A stretch of 64,000 nt of DNA from Crambe crambe (taxonomy: Eukaryota > Porifera > Demospongiae > Poecilosclerida > Crambeidae), in assembly GCA_963924555.1 (NCBI GenBank), contig OZ004592.1, positions 744,001 to 808,000 of the forward strand. Reading direction: 5' to 3'. Position numbers and translations under genes: made by a program. Shown here piece by piece: positions 49,247-61,176 of the stretch. Numbering within the stretch: position 1 is the first letter of the stretch; every line of letters starts with the position of its first letter. The notes under the pieces are model-generated. The model did no database searches. It saw only the letters and a program-made list of their open reading frames with translations, and was not told the DNA's origin.

Positions 49247-51486
49247 ATGGCCTCGGATCGGGAATCTAAAGTGAAACTTGCAAAATTAGCTGAACAGGCT
49301 GAAAGATATGAAGATATGGCCAAAGTATGAGAAGAAATTCTAGCTAACTACTTACTAATTGTTGTTAATTATTACAGTATATGAAGGAAGTGACGGAGTT
49401 GGAGGCCGGGTTATCCAATGAGGAAAGAAACTTGCTTTCTGTAGCTTATAAGAATGTGGTTGGGTCAAAGAGAAGTGCGTGGAGAGTGATCACAAGTCTT
49501 GAGGTAAGGTGTGGTCATACCTTAGAATTGGTCAGCGCATGTGGTTAATATCTCAAGCTCCTGACATCAATAGTGTTATCAAGTGAACTTGTGATGAATG
49601 GTGGCTTTATTTGGTAGTAAAATTTTCGATTACTGAAATTTCCCCTCAGTGTGTTGCTTACCATTCTACCTAAACCTGGGCTGTTGTCTTCATTGAAGCA
49701 GCAACTGCTACTGTAACAAATTTAACAAGAAGGAGATTAGTGAGAAAAATGAAAGCTAAAATCGTACTCTTGTCTCTGGCTTCTAAAATGCTGTGTTCTC
49801 TATTAATGTGCATAATGAACTGAATAGATTATGATCTGTATTATTAGCGCTCCGTGATGAATATTCTTCTGACTGCCTTTATTTACAGGTCAGGGCTGCT
49901 GATGGTAAAAATGAGTTGGAGAAAACATATCGAGAGAAAATTGAGGGAGAATTGGAAACAACATGTAATGAAGTTTTGGTGAGTGTGTTTATGCTTTGCC
50001 TTACAAAAAAAAACCTACCAAGTAATGTTTCTGCTCTTGGGACTCTAGAGCTTCATTCTTCCCATTTCAGTACTTGCTACTGTTATAAAAGAGCCAAAAA
50101 TTATGCCATCTTTTCTTTCTCAGCCATTGCTCGGCAAACACTGATAGTTTAGTGAGGCCAGTTGAACAGAATGCCATTTCCCCCCTAGCTACATAAATAG
50201 ACGTCATGTACTATGTAATATCGGCAACCCTTACCCAATACACACATAGTTCAGTGAGGCCAGCAGTTTAGAGCTTCGACTAAAGTAGAAAGACTTCAAA
50301 TATAGCACTAAAGAGCTAGCTAGTCAGCCATCCAACAGCAGAGAGTCGTGTGGAAAATCACCAAAAATTGAGGTAGGCTTTCCAGCTTGCAAATATAAAC
50401 TATGCTACCATTGGTACCTTGTTCTTCCCTTACATATTAGTTGGCAGCTTCATGGGTTCTAAAACCTTTTCTACTTGGTATGCGGTTCCACTTGAAAAAA
50501 ATATATAAAAATAAAGTTTCTGCTCTTACGGGCAATCTCAGTGCTCGTACTAGAGCCAAAAATTATATGACATCTTCTAGTTCTCGGCCATTGCTGAGAA
50601 ACATGGTTCAGTGAGGTTAGCAGGACGTCATTTCTCTATGTACCACAGAAATAAGAAAGACCTCAAATATAGCACTAAAGCTAGCTAGTCAGCTATGAAA
50701 GGAGAATCTACTAGAAATTAAAATTATTCCCTTCCAATATCTTGGTAGGCGGTTCCCTTAAAAGATCAATAAGCGAAGTGACCTATGAATTTCTAGTATC
50801 TTGTTGATGATGCAAGTTATATGTGTAGGATCTACTTGATGACCAGCTGATACCGGCTGCTAAAGAGGATGCAGAATCGCTGGTTTTCTACAAAAAGATG
50901 AAGGGAGACTATTTCCGCTATTTAGCAGAAGTTAACAAGACCAAGAATGATGGTAAGACTACTGAACTATATATAATCAATTCATAATGTTGGATCTTTT
51001 TATTCTGTAGCCATGATTAAATCGAGCAAGGCATACGAGGAAGCACAGAAAAGTGCAGTTGAAAAAATGAAGTCCACTCATCCCATCCGACTTGGTCTTG
51101 CCTTGAATTATTCTGTATTTTACTATGAGATAATGAACAAACCAGAGGAGGCATGTAAACTTGCTAAAGAGGTAACCATGAAATTCATAATTTGTGTGCC
51201 TTTGCATGATGTGCATTATTTAGGGTATTAGAAATTTTCTTCTTTTAATCCAGGCCTTTGACAATGCAATTGCAGAATTAGACAATTTGCAAGAGGATTC
51301 TTACAAGGACAGCACTCTCATTATGCAGCTATTGAGAGACAATTTGACAGTAAGTATAGCTAGTGTTGAAGAATTGCTAAAGCACACAATTACACCAGGA
51401 AAGTTGCAATTAATATCGTGTAAATTTTTTTACAGCTTTGGACATCAGACAGTCAGGCAGATGAAGATGGTGAAGGAGAGAACTGA
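49247..51486 (+). CDS. 14-3-3 protein, copy B
   Basis: 241 residues. Exons 49247-49324, 49378-49503, 49889-49978, 50829-50952, 51011-51171, 51254-51349, 51436-51486. Blocks: [92 protein letters not shown] and [20 protein letters not shown]. The same intron positions as copy A except for one extra intron (49504-49888) after ITSLE. Tandem duplication is clear; tails differ ([12 protein letters not shown]). The long intron 49979-50828 contains internal repeats. Confidence 0.96.
50010..50720 (+). repeat. diverged direct repeat inside 14-3-3 copy B intron 3
   Basis: Two related blocks: about 50020-50330 and about 50510-50700. Both contain gtttctgctctt, gagccaaaaattat, catcttt/catcttc plus ctcggcca-type words, ttcagtgaggccag/ttcagtgaggttag, and agcactaaag...agctagtcagc. 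Coding potential is not apparent. Confidence 0.65.
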
Positions 51487-51596
51487 TTACAAGACTAATT
51501 TTAGTGCACAAAGGATTTATTATTTCCTAGTTTTTATAAAGGTTGTGTATAGTGGTACAAACAAACATGCTAGTTAATGATTTTGCTGTCAATGAT

Positions 51597-52637
51597 TTAA
51601 TGTTGATGAATATGGCAAGCAGCAGCAGTGGTGTGTAATAGTTCCTTGGCATAAGTGTACAGGTCATCATCAGCTGTATTGGCTTTCTGGATGGCAGCTC
51701 TTTCTTCCTGAGTTATGAACTTTGGGTGTTGATTCCTATTAGAGTCTGGCAAATTGCTTGCTAACGAAAAATAACCAGGCAAAAGCTTGCTCATCACCTT
51801 TAAAGTTAAATCCATTTCTTCCAACAGTCCAATAAGAACAAACTTGTGTTTTAAGTTCTCTTTTGCTAATGAAAGAGCCTTTTCATTGCCAAGATCACAA
51901 AATCTTTCATGGCCACAAAAGTACTTTGTCATAAGGTTATGTGCACATCCATTGTGCTTTTGGGCAATGCATTCTAGCAAACTCTCGTTCCTAAATTTAG
52001 GTTTTAACATGCCTTGTATGTGGGGCTTTGTACTGAAGTGGTAGTAGAAGTAGGATGATATGAATCTTGATGTTGGTTCTCGAATAATGGCTACATAATT
52101 AAAATTCGATAAGCCGTACAGTTTGAAATCAACATAATAAAAATGTCTGGCATACACTATTCTCTTGTGCTTCTTGAATTTGATTGATTTTGCTACTCCT
52201 TTGATGATGTCACTATCCCAGTTGTATGCCCCACTGGGATTGAACATCAACTCAAATGACAGAGGTTTGGCAAGGGACCGAAGCAAACTCACAAAAGATG
52301 TACTTGCACTCTTTGGTATACGAATAAAGAATAAAACTCTAGGATATATTGGTTCACATTGTGATGTGCTAACAGTTATTTGTGTCCATGTTTGATTTAC
52401 AGTGAGGAGACTACTTAGTGAGTATCGAGTGTAAGTTAACATGCTTTTCTTCACCTCTCGGAGTTCCATGGGAATAGAATCTTTGGAGCATATATTATAT
52501 ACTATTGCTCCTCCTTGAAATAGCATTATGATCCCAGTAGATGCGACGCACAGAAACAAAATCGCTGCTCCCTTGTGCCATTTTCGAGGTATAAAGTGTC
52601 CCAGCAGGTATCTCAATCTCATAATGTACAAGTACAA
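51597..52637 (-). CDS. uronyl/heparan 2-O-sulfotransferase-like enzyme, single exon
   Basis: 346 residues, no intron. A type II Golgi membrane protein plan: short basic N-terminus (MRLRYLLGHFIPRKWHKG), membrane anchor AAILFLCVASTGIIMLF, stem, then catalytic domain. PAPS-binding 5' loop RIPKSASTSF (HS2ST: RVPKTASTSF) and 3' motif IREPTSRFISSYFYYHF (HS2ST: IRDPIERLVSYYYFLRF). NGCAHNLMTKYFCGHERFCDLGNEKAL and KFVLIGLLEEMDLTL are also collinear with HS2ST/UST. It probably sulfates a uronic acid in glycosaminoglycan-like polymers, which are abundant in sponges; the true substrate is unknown. The stop lies 111 bases from the convergent 14-3-3 copy B. Confidence 0.88.
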   Translation of the reverse strand: MYLYIMRLRYLLGHFIPRKWHKGAAILFLCVASTGIIMLFQGGAIVYNICSKDSIPMELREVKKSMLTYTRYSLSSLLTVNQTWTQITVSTSQCEPIYPRVLFFIRIPKSASTSFVSLLRSLAKPLSFELMFNPSGAYNWDSDIIKGVAKSIKFKKHKRIVYARHFYYVDFKLYGLSNFNYVAIIREPTSRFISSYFYYHFSTKPHIQGMLKPKFRNESLLECIAQKHNGCAHNLMTKYFCGHERFCDLGNEKALSLAKENLKHKFVLIGLLEEMDLTLKVMSKLLPGYFSLASNLPDSNRNQHPKFITQEERAAIQKANTADDDLYTYAKELLHTTAAACHIHQH

Positions 52638-53091
52638 GTTACTACGAGCATAGTATCTATGCTACGAGATAGTCCGGCGCGCCCCCGGCCCCGGCCCAAT
52701 GATTAAATTTTGGGCGGGGTTTGGGCATGCGCATCGCATTTCTACAATGCAATAATACACCAGGTTAGATCATTAACACTGCAGTTTTATTTAGTCTGTG
52801 TGGTTCCATCAACTGGAATTAAAATGTTATGGCTTGGATCCTGGGTTAGGCCTGATATTTACCTTTGGCTACTGCAACGTGGTAAATATTTGTCCTGACA
52901 CTCCCTGATAGAAGATTTATACTGCAGTCCACACTCTATGGCCATACTAATTGAATGGAATATTTGGCAACATGTTGCTAGCATTGTTAATCACCTAGTT
53001 GTTCATTTCAAAGAAGATATATTTACAGTCTGTAATAGCTATCTAGCTAGCTAACAAACTTTATAGCCAGCTACCTATATCAGTCTCCCAA
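52638..53091. promoter_or_regulatory. intergenic region between sulfotransferase and mucin-like gene
   Basis: Divergent promoters are expected here. Contains a GC-rich patch (ggcgcgcccccggccccggccc, about 52676-52697) near the sulfotransferase start. No gene seen. Confidence 0.4.
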
Positions 53092-54544
53092 ATGGCTCTG
53101 GTTCTTTATATTTCTACCTTGAAGTGTGTGCTCCTAATTATTCCTCTGGTGATAGCACAAGAGCCGAATTCAGCTGATACAGAAATGATTTCTGTATCAG
53201 ATTTCATCCAGCTTTCAGTGGAACCCAGTCCGTCTGCATCAGTAATAGTTACAAGAGTTGAAGAATCGTTATTCTCCCAGTTCTCTCTAAATTTGGAGAC
53301 CCCTATGATCACTGTTTCATCAACATCCCAATTCTTCATGAATCCAGAATCTACTCTGGCAACTTCCTCCTCTGTTCCACCATCTACAGTGATGTCTCTT
53401 CCAAACTCTGTGGTACTAAATGGTAGCTCATTACTTATCCCATCCTCGACAGTGGATCCATTTTCTACTCAAGCAGGGTCAATACCTATTACCACATCTG
53501 TTTCTCCAACATTTGACATCCCGCCAGATATTATAACTCCAACAACAGTGATGATGAATACCCAGACACTTTCCTTCACAGAGAGAACTCCAATAGAAAC
53601 TAGTGTACCTTCTACTGCTTCCTCCTCATTACTTTCAATCATCCAAAGTACCCCAACCAACATCCCTAGCCCTAGCCCTAGCCCTATGACTAAACCTACC
53701 ACGGAGTCTGTCAGTAAGGTCAGTGAATGGAATACAATAGCTATTTGATCTTATTGAATTGATCCACCAGATTATCTGGCTTTATGCTGGGAGAACTAGT
53801 AGCTAGCTATAGCTATATTATTTCTTGGGCAGCTGTAACTATATGGCAAGGCCAAAATATTATCATAGATCTTGATGTTCATAGCTAATAGCTGCACCAT
53901 CTTGCTGTGCATTTTAGGTAGCTAAATTTGCTGTTCACAAATTTTTCAGATTTCCTTTTAAGGGAGGGAGGCACTCAATATACCACTTTAATTTGTCTGA
54001 AATTCCTTGATATTTTGTGGATGAGGGGCTTGGTAGCTATAGCTAAGTGTGAGACTGAACTGTTGAATTTCCGTCTTGCCATACATAGACCGAGAGGACA
54101 CCACCGGAAGCTACTCTACCGCCTGCTGCTGTAATAGGAATTGTGATTGGTGGTACAATCACCATAATAGCACTCAGTCTAACAGCGATACTCCTCGTTT
54201 GCTTTTGCTGTTGTTGCATTCAGAGCAAGAAATACGAATATCGCACAGGAAATGAATACAGGTACTGACTATCTAATAGTTAGGGGGTATTGTTCATGAT
54301 TTTAAGACTAAGGGATTGACTCTGCATTATGTCTTGCAGGATGACTGTACAGCAATGGAACATCACCTCGGCACACTACAATATGAATCGTGCTGATTCA
54401 GTAAGCAGCATCAGTTCCAGTCGCAGTCGTGGCTCTAGCATTCTAGGTTCCCTGGGGTTCATGAGACGCTATAGCAACAGTGCAGATCATGTTTCTTCCA
54501 TCATCAATCAATCTGTGCCTGATCTTTACAGCACCCCTGTATGA
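53092..54544 (+). CDS. mucin-like single-pass membrane protein 1 (novel family)
   Basis: Three exons, 53092-53718, 54089-54261 and 54340-54544; 334 residues. Signal peptide MALVLYISTLKCVLLIIPLVIA. The ectodomain (about 190 residues) is dominated by Ser, Thr and Pro with no Cys pattern, including TNIPSPSPSPMTKPTTES; heavy O-glycosylation is likely. Exon 2 encodes TERTPPEATLPPAAVIGIVI, a Gly-containing helix, then CFCCCCIQSKKYEYRTGN, a Cys cluster that could be palmitoylated. The cytoplasmic tail is Ser/Arg-rich (SVSSISSSRSRGSSILGSLG). It shares its whole layout and several motifs with the gene at 58649-61176. No known family was recognised. Confidence 0.82.
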
Positions 54545-54810
54545 CCTCCTCTATGATTCAGTCATTTTGACAACTTGACCGACAACATCTGTTTCTTAGT
54601 CTGTCACTGTGTGTTGGTGAAACTTTTAGCAGAGATGAGTGTATTTTCTTACTACTAGATAAGGTGGGAAAGTGAAAGTGTTCCCTAATACCTCTGAGGC
54701 TCACTGTTATAATAATAATACTTGATTCTGTGTCCAATATTACCACGAGGTTAGATGGGCGGGGCTGCTGGTAGGTAGAGCAAGCAAAGGGCACTGCATG
54801 CTGTATCAAG

Positions 54811-57800
54811 ATGTCGGGTGCCAAGGCGAATCTAGTGAGTCATGTATTGAAGACTATTACAGCTGCCAAGTGAGTCCAATTTCCTGACAGATCTGCGTAG
54901 ACTATACTAGTCAGATTAAGTCACATATACGTATGTAGCTCAGAGGCCCGTGAATCAACATTGAGTTACCTGTCCAGGTAGCTAGGTATTTTTCTTTCAT
55001 AAATTAAAACAGTGTTAGAGCAACACTGTCACATGCTGTTCAGCTAAAACCACTCTGTCACTGCTTAGCTAAAGTAGTCCATCAGCGTTTATTTTTCTGC
55101 TTGATTTTTAGCTGTAGGTGTCCTGCACATTCATCAGCAGCTGTCAGGGTATTACATCCTCAAGGTTTGTTTGCCATCAAAGAGCAACTGGCCTGGATGA
55201 TAAACTACCTAACCAGCCCCTAGCCAATCCAACAGTGGGTATAATTATTATAATGAGAAGAATGGTTATAGGCTCTGCGTGACCACATAGCTATACACTA
55301 TTGAGTCCTGGGGCATTTCTCAGTCGTGTCGGCATGTTAGATAAATCGATCTCGTTTCCCCTGCTTGAACTAGGGAAAGACTACGGTTCTTTCATGGTAG
55401 TCCTTGCAACCCAGGCCCCATTTGATTGGTTTCTGTCTGCCTGGATGCAAGGCTCCACCCAAGAGAAATCAATTCATGTTCATGGGTCTACTCTTTATGT
55501 TAGCATCAGTTGGTGGTCTACATCGCAAGGTCAGCCATGAAGTGTCTTCAGAGAAGGAGTATGCAATAGAAATGGCTTGTTCTAACATCCGCTATGGACC
55601 TGGAGTGAGTAGAGAGATTGGAATGGATGTGGAGAACCTGGGCATAAAGAAGCTCTGTGTTGTCACAGATAAAAATGCAAGTAAAATTTAAAGTGCATGA
55701 AGAGTCATTCCCACAAGGGGTGAGGGTTCCCACAGGGCAAGGGTTCCCACAGGGCGAGGGTTCCCACAGAGGACAAGAGTTCCTACAGGGGGTGAGAGGA
55801 TCAAGGGGGGGGGGGGGGATGCCTATTTAGCTAGTGCCTATTCTCTAATAGTTACTGGAAGATGGTTTTTCATGAGCAATCTTTTTTTTTCCCCTGACAG
55901 CTGGTCCAGCTTCCTCCAGTTAAGTCTGTTCTTGACTCACTTCATGCCAACAAAGTGTCGTACAGTGTTTTTGATGATGTGTCTATAGAACCAACCAACA
56001 TCAGGTGCACCAGTCATAATAGAGATTATGTGTTTGGGTCCATAGTGTTGGACAATGAAAGAAGGCTAGACACCAAATACGGTAGCTGCTTTTACAATAA
56101 TTATGACAACTGCCCCTCAAAGGCAGATTAGCTGGGGGCCCCCAAATGATAAAGTTATAAAAGACACTCTGAAAGAGGACAGACAAACCTTTCAATCTAA
56201 AAGAACGTTCTATAATACGCACCACACAAGATAACCTCCAAAGGACTAAAAGCTTGTGTCCCAAGTGTGTCCTTTAGAAAATAGTTGCTAGAATTAGTTT
56301 AGAGCATGTAGCCTGTTCCTGAGCACCACAATCAGCACTAACTACAGTGCTGTGCTGTTATTTCAACTAGCTTGGAGAAAATGATCTCTTTTGTTCGTGG
56401 GGACGTATTTGATGGCTTCGTGGCAGTGGGGGGAGGATCTGTGATGGACACGGCCAAAGTGGCTAACCTGTTCTCTTGCTACCCAGACAAGGAATTGATG
56501 GACTTTGTCAGTCCCCCGTCAGGAAAGGGAGAGGTCCCTAAAAAGATACTCAACCCTCTAATATGTGGTATGTTATGGCCTCTATAATCATCACAATGTG
56601 TTAAAGTGTGAGCCATTCACACCGAAAATTCTTCATGCTATTATTTATTTATCTATTATGTAGTTCCTACGACTGCTGGGACAGGGAGTGAGACGAGTGG
56701 AGTAAGTATCTTTGATCATAAAGACATTAAAGCTAAACTAGGTAGTGCACACTCATCATTAATAGACAAACCCACACCCTACTCTAATATAATTGACAGG
56801 GTTCTCCTCGCGGGCTATTAGACCTCTACTTGGAATTATTGATCCTTTGCACATGAAGTACATGCCAAAGAACGTGGCAGCTTACAGTGGATTTGATGTC
56901 CTGTGGTAAGTCAGTAATCTTGGATTCAGTTCAGAAAAGTGACTCTCTTTTTAAAAAAGTCATGCTCTTGAGTCCTACACGGCTCTTCCCTACACCGAGC
57001 GCACCCCTCGTCCATCCAACCCTCTTTACCGCCCTAACTACCAGGGGAGTAACCCCATATCTGATCTCTGGTCACTGCAGTCACTCAGGATGATCAAAAA
57101 GTACTTCAAAAGGTATGTTTAGGTTAGATATGCCATGCCCTAGCCTCACCACAACCTTTGGGCTGCCCTATCCCATGCCCCTAGCCTCACTCCGGCCTCC
57201 AGGGCTGCTCATGCCCATGCCCCTAGCTGCCCCCCCCCCCCCCCACTGAATTTTTTGTACAAGCCCACGTGCCCCATAGATACAATGCCCTTTCACAATC
57301 ATCAGAGACTGTATTAACTTCACTAGATCAGTTTTTAACTCTGAGGACGAGGAAGCACGGTCTGCTATGCACCTGGCCAGCACTTACGCTGGTATTGGTT
57401 TTGGTAGTGCTGGTGTACACTTGTGGTAAGCTGTGCGTGTGTCTGGGAATGTTTTTGTCACCCTTTACCATATCAACAGCCATGGTATGTCTTATCCTAT
57501 CTCGGGAAGAGTACGGTCCTTCCGTGCTGAAGGTTATGACCCCAACAAGGCACTCATTGTGAGTTTATAATAACCATGGTTAGTTCCCTTGCTGACACCT
57601 TACCTATTCTCCAGCCCCATGGGCTGTCTGTGGTGATAACTGCTCCAGCTGTGTTCACTTTCACTGCTCCTGTTTGTCCCGAAAGGCACTTGGAAGCTGC
57701 CGAGATTTTAGGTATGTCATTAGAGCATGTTATAAAGGACACAGTTTGTATTATAACAAAGAAAGCTGGGTCCCATTATTTGGAAGTTTTACTGTACAAG

Positions 57801-58324
57801 TTATCTCTAGGTGCCGACATCAGCAATGCTGAGTTAGACGATGCAGGGAGCATATTGAGCGACATCTTGAGGGAGTATATGCAGGATATGGGTGTGGTCA
57901 ACGGTCTAAAAGAACTTGGATATTCCTCTCAAGACATTCCTGATCTTGTTCAGGGAACACTACCACAGGTTTGGAATAATTATAGGGACCCAAGGTTGAC
58001 TGTTGATTAACTGTGTAGCCATAGAAACTGCATGCTGCACTTTCAACCACAAATACTTTGCATCCTTTAAGTTTTTCCCCATAAGGATGCAGCACCATGG
58101 CACCATCGATCCTTTTTAGAAGCAGGCTGTGGGAATTGATCCTTTCTTTGGCTATGGTCATGGTCATGCACCATGGCACCATCCAGGCTGTTAGGGGAAC
58201 TCTCTCCAATGTATGATGTTGACTATGTGTTTATCTGTAGGAACGTGTCACAAAAATCTCTCCACGACGCTTCACAGAAGAACATTTAGCAAAGATGTTT
58301 GAAGACTCTTTAGAAGTGTACTGA
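54811..58324 (+). CDS. ADHFE1: ADHFE1, mitochondrial hydroxyacid-oxoacid transhydrogenase
   Basis: Iron-type alcohol dehydrogenase that couples oxidation of 4-hydroxybutyrate to reduction of 2-oxoglutarate. Thirteen exons: 54811-54869, 55112-55148, 55530-55676, 55901-56004, 56371-56567, 56664-56741, 56800-56905, 56960-57112, 57327-57425, 57480-57558, 57615-57711, 57811-57968, 58241-58324; 465 residues (human 467). NAD loop [14 protein letters not shown]; iron ligands in FDVLCHALESY and [51 protein letters not shown]. The intron after TDKN (55677-55900) must use GC as donor (AAT|gcaagt), because the next GT leads to a stop. Introns 3, 4 and 11 hold repeats. It lies between two paralogous mucin-like genes. 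Confidence 0.96.
55720..55822 (+). repeat. minisatellite and G-run, ADHFE1 intron 3
   Basis: About four copies of a 20-21-base unit, gggttcccacagggcaag with variants, followed by a run of G (55806-55819). Confidence 0.8.
56155..56285 (+). repeat. dispersed repeat family, copy 3
   Basis: aaaagacactctgaaagagg, then ataacctccaaaggactaaa and agcttgtgtcccaagtgtgt; collinear with copy 1 at 8185-8345. Lies in an ADHFE1 intron. Confidence 0.7.
57130..57246 (+). repeat. C-rich imperfect repeat, ADHFE1 intron 8
   Basis: Two to three copies of a unit with catgcccctagcctcac/ggctgc, followed by a run of C at about 57230-57244. The array lies wholly within the intron. Confidence 0.7.
57730..57802 (+). 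repeat. dispersed repeat family, copy 4 (short)
   Basis: tataaaggacacagtttgta, then aaagctgggtcccattattt and ggaagttttactgta; matches the 3' part of copy 1 with an internal deletion. Confidence 0.65.
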
Positions 58325-58648
58325 TTATTATTAATGTTATTCTTGAAATTAAAAAAATTTTGGAGAGAGAGAGAGAGAGAGATTACATAAAAAAAGAAAA
58401 AAATTAAAAAAAAAAAAAAAAAAAAAAAAGAGTAAAAGTGAAAAGAAAAAAAAATGCATGGAAAAATAGTTTGAGACTACTGGTGATTTGAAAAAAAAAT
58501 TTTTTTTGCATAGTAAATTAACATTTTAACTTCTTGTGTCAAGTGCAAGAGAAGTCAACCTGCCACACCTCTTGACCACACCCACAAATATAGTCGTTAA
58601 AGAGAGCTAAACAATGAGACTAAGTACATAATTATCAGCTAATAGATT
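58325..58648. repeat. low-complexity 3' gap: (GA)n and poly(A)
   Basis: Convergent gap with (ga)n at 58363-58383, a long A-run at about 58409-58428 and further A-rich sequence. No gene or structured element seen. Confidence 0.8.
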
Positions 58649-59060
58649 TTAGAGTGGAGTGACTTTCATAGCTATGGCCTCCTCATTGACATATTGTGTT
58701 GCTCCATCTTTGTTCTTACTCCTTCTTTTATAACTGAATCTCCGTATCGATGATGCGATGCTCGAGATGGAACTACGAGCAAAAGACGTTCTGCTCCCCC
58801 GACTGCCCCCGCTGATGATGGAACCGGAACGGTCCACTCCTTGATTGAACTTCCGGACCACGACGAATGGACGGCCATCATTGCCTGTGACGTATTCAGT
58901 GCCCTGTGTGCTCCTGCAGCAACAGCAGTAGCAGCACAGACAAAGGAAGAGGAGGATGAGGATGAGGAGCAGACCCCCACCTCCTGCTGCGATGCCAATG
59001 ATGGCTTCCATTGAGAGAACAGGAGTGGTGGTGACTGGGGGTGTGGTTGAGTCGGACTGT

Positions 59061-59099
<39 letters not shown>

Positions 59100-61176
59100 A
59101 TAACAGTATGCATGGAATGTGTACAAACCATGGGTCCAATCAAAACATCGCAATTGCTATTCAGATCAAGTTTAATACATTGTATTCATGAGGTTAGGTT
59201 CATGGGAGCAGACTATTTTTAGCAAATACATCATCCACCCTATTATTAGCTCATGGACATTGATACTTGAAACCTGAACCAAGGCCTTGGAGAGGTAATT
59301 AGACCACCCATGTGTGGCAATAACAGCACGCATGGTTAAGTGCAACTCGGGTCATAGTTGACCAAAGAGTGTGGGAGGGAAAAGACATGAAGAAAATAAA
59401 CTCTCACTTTCTGTTCTCCTGACTACAGTCAGCATGTATAAAGTGACCACTACAGTGAATTGGAAGTGACTGGAGTCACAGTTAACATGTACAATTATCA
59501 TGGTCCAATGAGAGAGGTAGTGTACTTTTTGGTACCTGGTTGATCTCGGAATGAGAACATTGTGGGAGGGGACTACTTTCTGATGATATATGTAAATATT
59601 TATATTGGGAGAGAAGAGGGTTGAAAGTACAATGCATTAATAGTTCTTCCCTCTGCGGGTTAACTTGGAAAAGACTTCTTATATCCATGAATGGGGTGGA
59701 GGGGAGATGCTATGTTTGCCTTATGTTCGTCTTGTGTTCACTGCAATTGTGAGGAGTAGCATGCATGATGGAGCATTGTGAGGAGTAGCATGCATGATGG
59801 AGCAAGATCAGAAAGAGAGAGCAAGTGATGAACATGCTGTAGGTATGACTAGCATGAAGCCAGCTATAGAGAAACATGACCACTTCCCACACACACATAC
59901 CAGAGTGAAGTATGATTACTAATACCCATACAAAACCAAGTATTAGCATAGCAACTAACTGTTATTCCTGGCAACTTTGTATGTAACACAGCTGACAACT
60001 ACACCAGATAACAGTGTTCAGGAGACCAGTGCTTCATGGACACATATGTACAGAGAGAAGACATGTATGATGTCTGTATAGACAACATCCTACAGAACCT
60101 TGGAAGATTTCACGTCCTGTTTGTTTAAATTCCAATTAAGTGACTTTACTTCAAAGGTATTAATTATTGTGATATCAAACAGGATCTTGTTCTGCTGTGT
60201 GTCAGTGAACCTTCAAAGGAGGAATTAATGTTAAGGTCATGTATTACTTTGTCTTCTGTAGCTTCACTCCATCTTTCTTTCTTGTTTCTTGTCAAGTGTG
60301 ATTAATAATTTCATGCATTCAATCAAAAGATGCTTTTGTCTCCTCTGGACATTATCACCAAGGAAAAGAGACATTAAAAAATAATCTGCTGATTGCAAAG
60401 GAATGTGATTGGACTTTGGACCTGAGTCCTATCAAGGGCCAGCAAACATACTTTAAAAAGTTTTTGCCCTTTTAGCTCCATGGAGGTCACAATTGCAGTC
60501 AAAATCATAACTTTTTGAGGCATGGCAAAATTCATGCATGGTACACCCACAAAATTGTTACAAGGGGAGGAGTTCTTGTTATAACAGATAAATAATTATG
60601 ATTCTGATGCAATCTCTCAATCTGGATACAATGCAGTTCAGTTCGTAGCTTATTAACTCTTACTTAATTGAAGGGACTTACCGTTTGTGTTGTTGGGGTG
60701 GTCACCTGACTGGTGACATCAGTTGGCGTTGGGGAGGGACTCATTGTCATGCCAACGAAATCAGGAGTGGAGGAGGAGGGGGAAGGGGAGGAGGGTGGTG
60801 GACTGATAGAGACCAAGGGAGATGGAGAGGGAGTCATGGTGGAGGTGAGATCGGAGATAAAGGATGATAAGATTGGCGTGGATATGGCCGAAGAGGTGGG
60901 GACGACTGATGAAAAAGTGGGAGGAATCATAAGAGGGGAAGGAGGTATTGATGTTATTTCTGTGGAATCTGTTGCTGACACAGTGAAAAAGTCTACAATA
61001 TCATCAGTCAGAGTAGGTGAGAGAATGACAGGTGAAGGTTGGACTGCAGAGGTTATGGTTTGTGCACTTGCGGTATTCATTAATAGGATGCTCACTGTCA
61101 GTAGAGCTGCCAGCAGATGGGTGTAGTGGGAAAGAGACTGGAAACGACAAGAGTGGGAGTGGTCCGACAGACCCAT
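58649..61176 (-). CDS. mucin-like single-pass membrane protein 2 (novel family)
   Basis: Two exons, 60682-61176 and 58649-59056; 300 residues. After MGLSDHSHSCRFQSLSHYTH comes the hydrophobic signal LLAALLTVSILLMNTASAQ. The ectodomain is Ser/Thr/Pro-rich (SPSPLVSISPPPSSPSPSSS) without Cys. Exon 2 encodes SDSTTPPVTTTPVLSMEAII, the helix GIAAGGGGLLLILILLFLCL, then CCYCCCC and TEYVTGNDGRPFVVVRKFNQ. The tail has SRGSRTSFARSSISSIASSI, a RRFSYKRRS basophilic site, and a Tyr near the end (QYVNEE). Shared plan with the gene at 53092-54544: mucin-like stalk, [EA]A[IV]IGI helix, Cys cluster, Y-x-TGN, Ser/Arg tail. The 1.6-kb intron starts with a (CT)n run on the transcript strand. Confidence 0.83.
59059..59098 (+). 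repeat. (GA)n microsatellite next to mucin-like gene 2 exon
   Basis: About 19 GA units immediately upstream (in gene direction) of the exon 2 acceptor. On the transcript it is a (CU)n tract and works as the polypyrimidine tract. Confidence 0.9.

Noticed and set aside
58672-59222. Ser-rich, CYCC-rich and Arg/Glu-repeat frames around 58.7-59.2 kb
   Set aside because: Other frames of mucin-like gene 2 exon 2 and of the (GA)n repeat.
60685-61126. Gly/Glu-rich plus-strand frames (60 and 137 codons)
   Set aside because: Antisense of the Ser/Thr/Pro-rich stalk exon of mucin-like gene 2.
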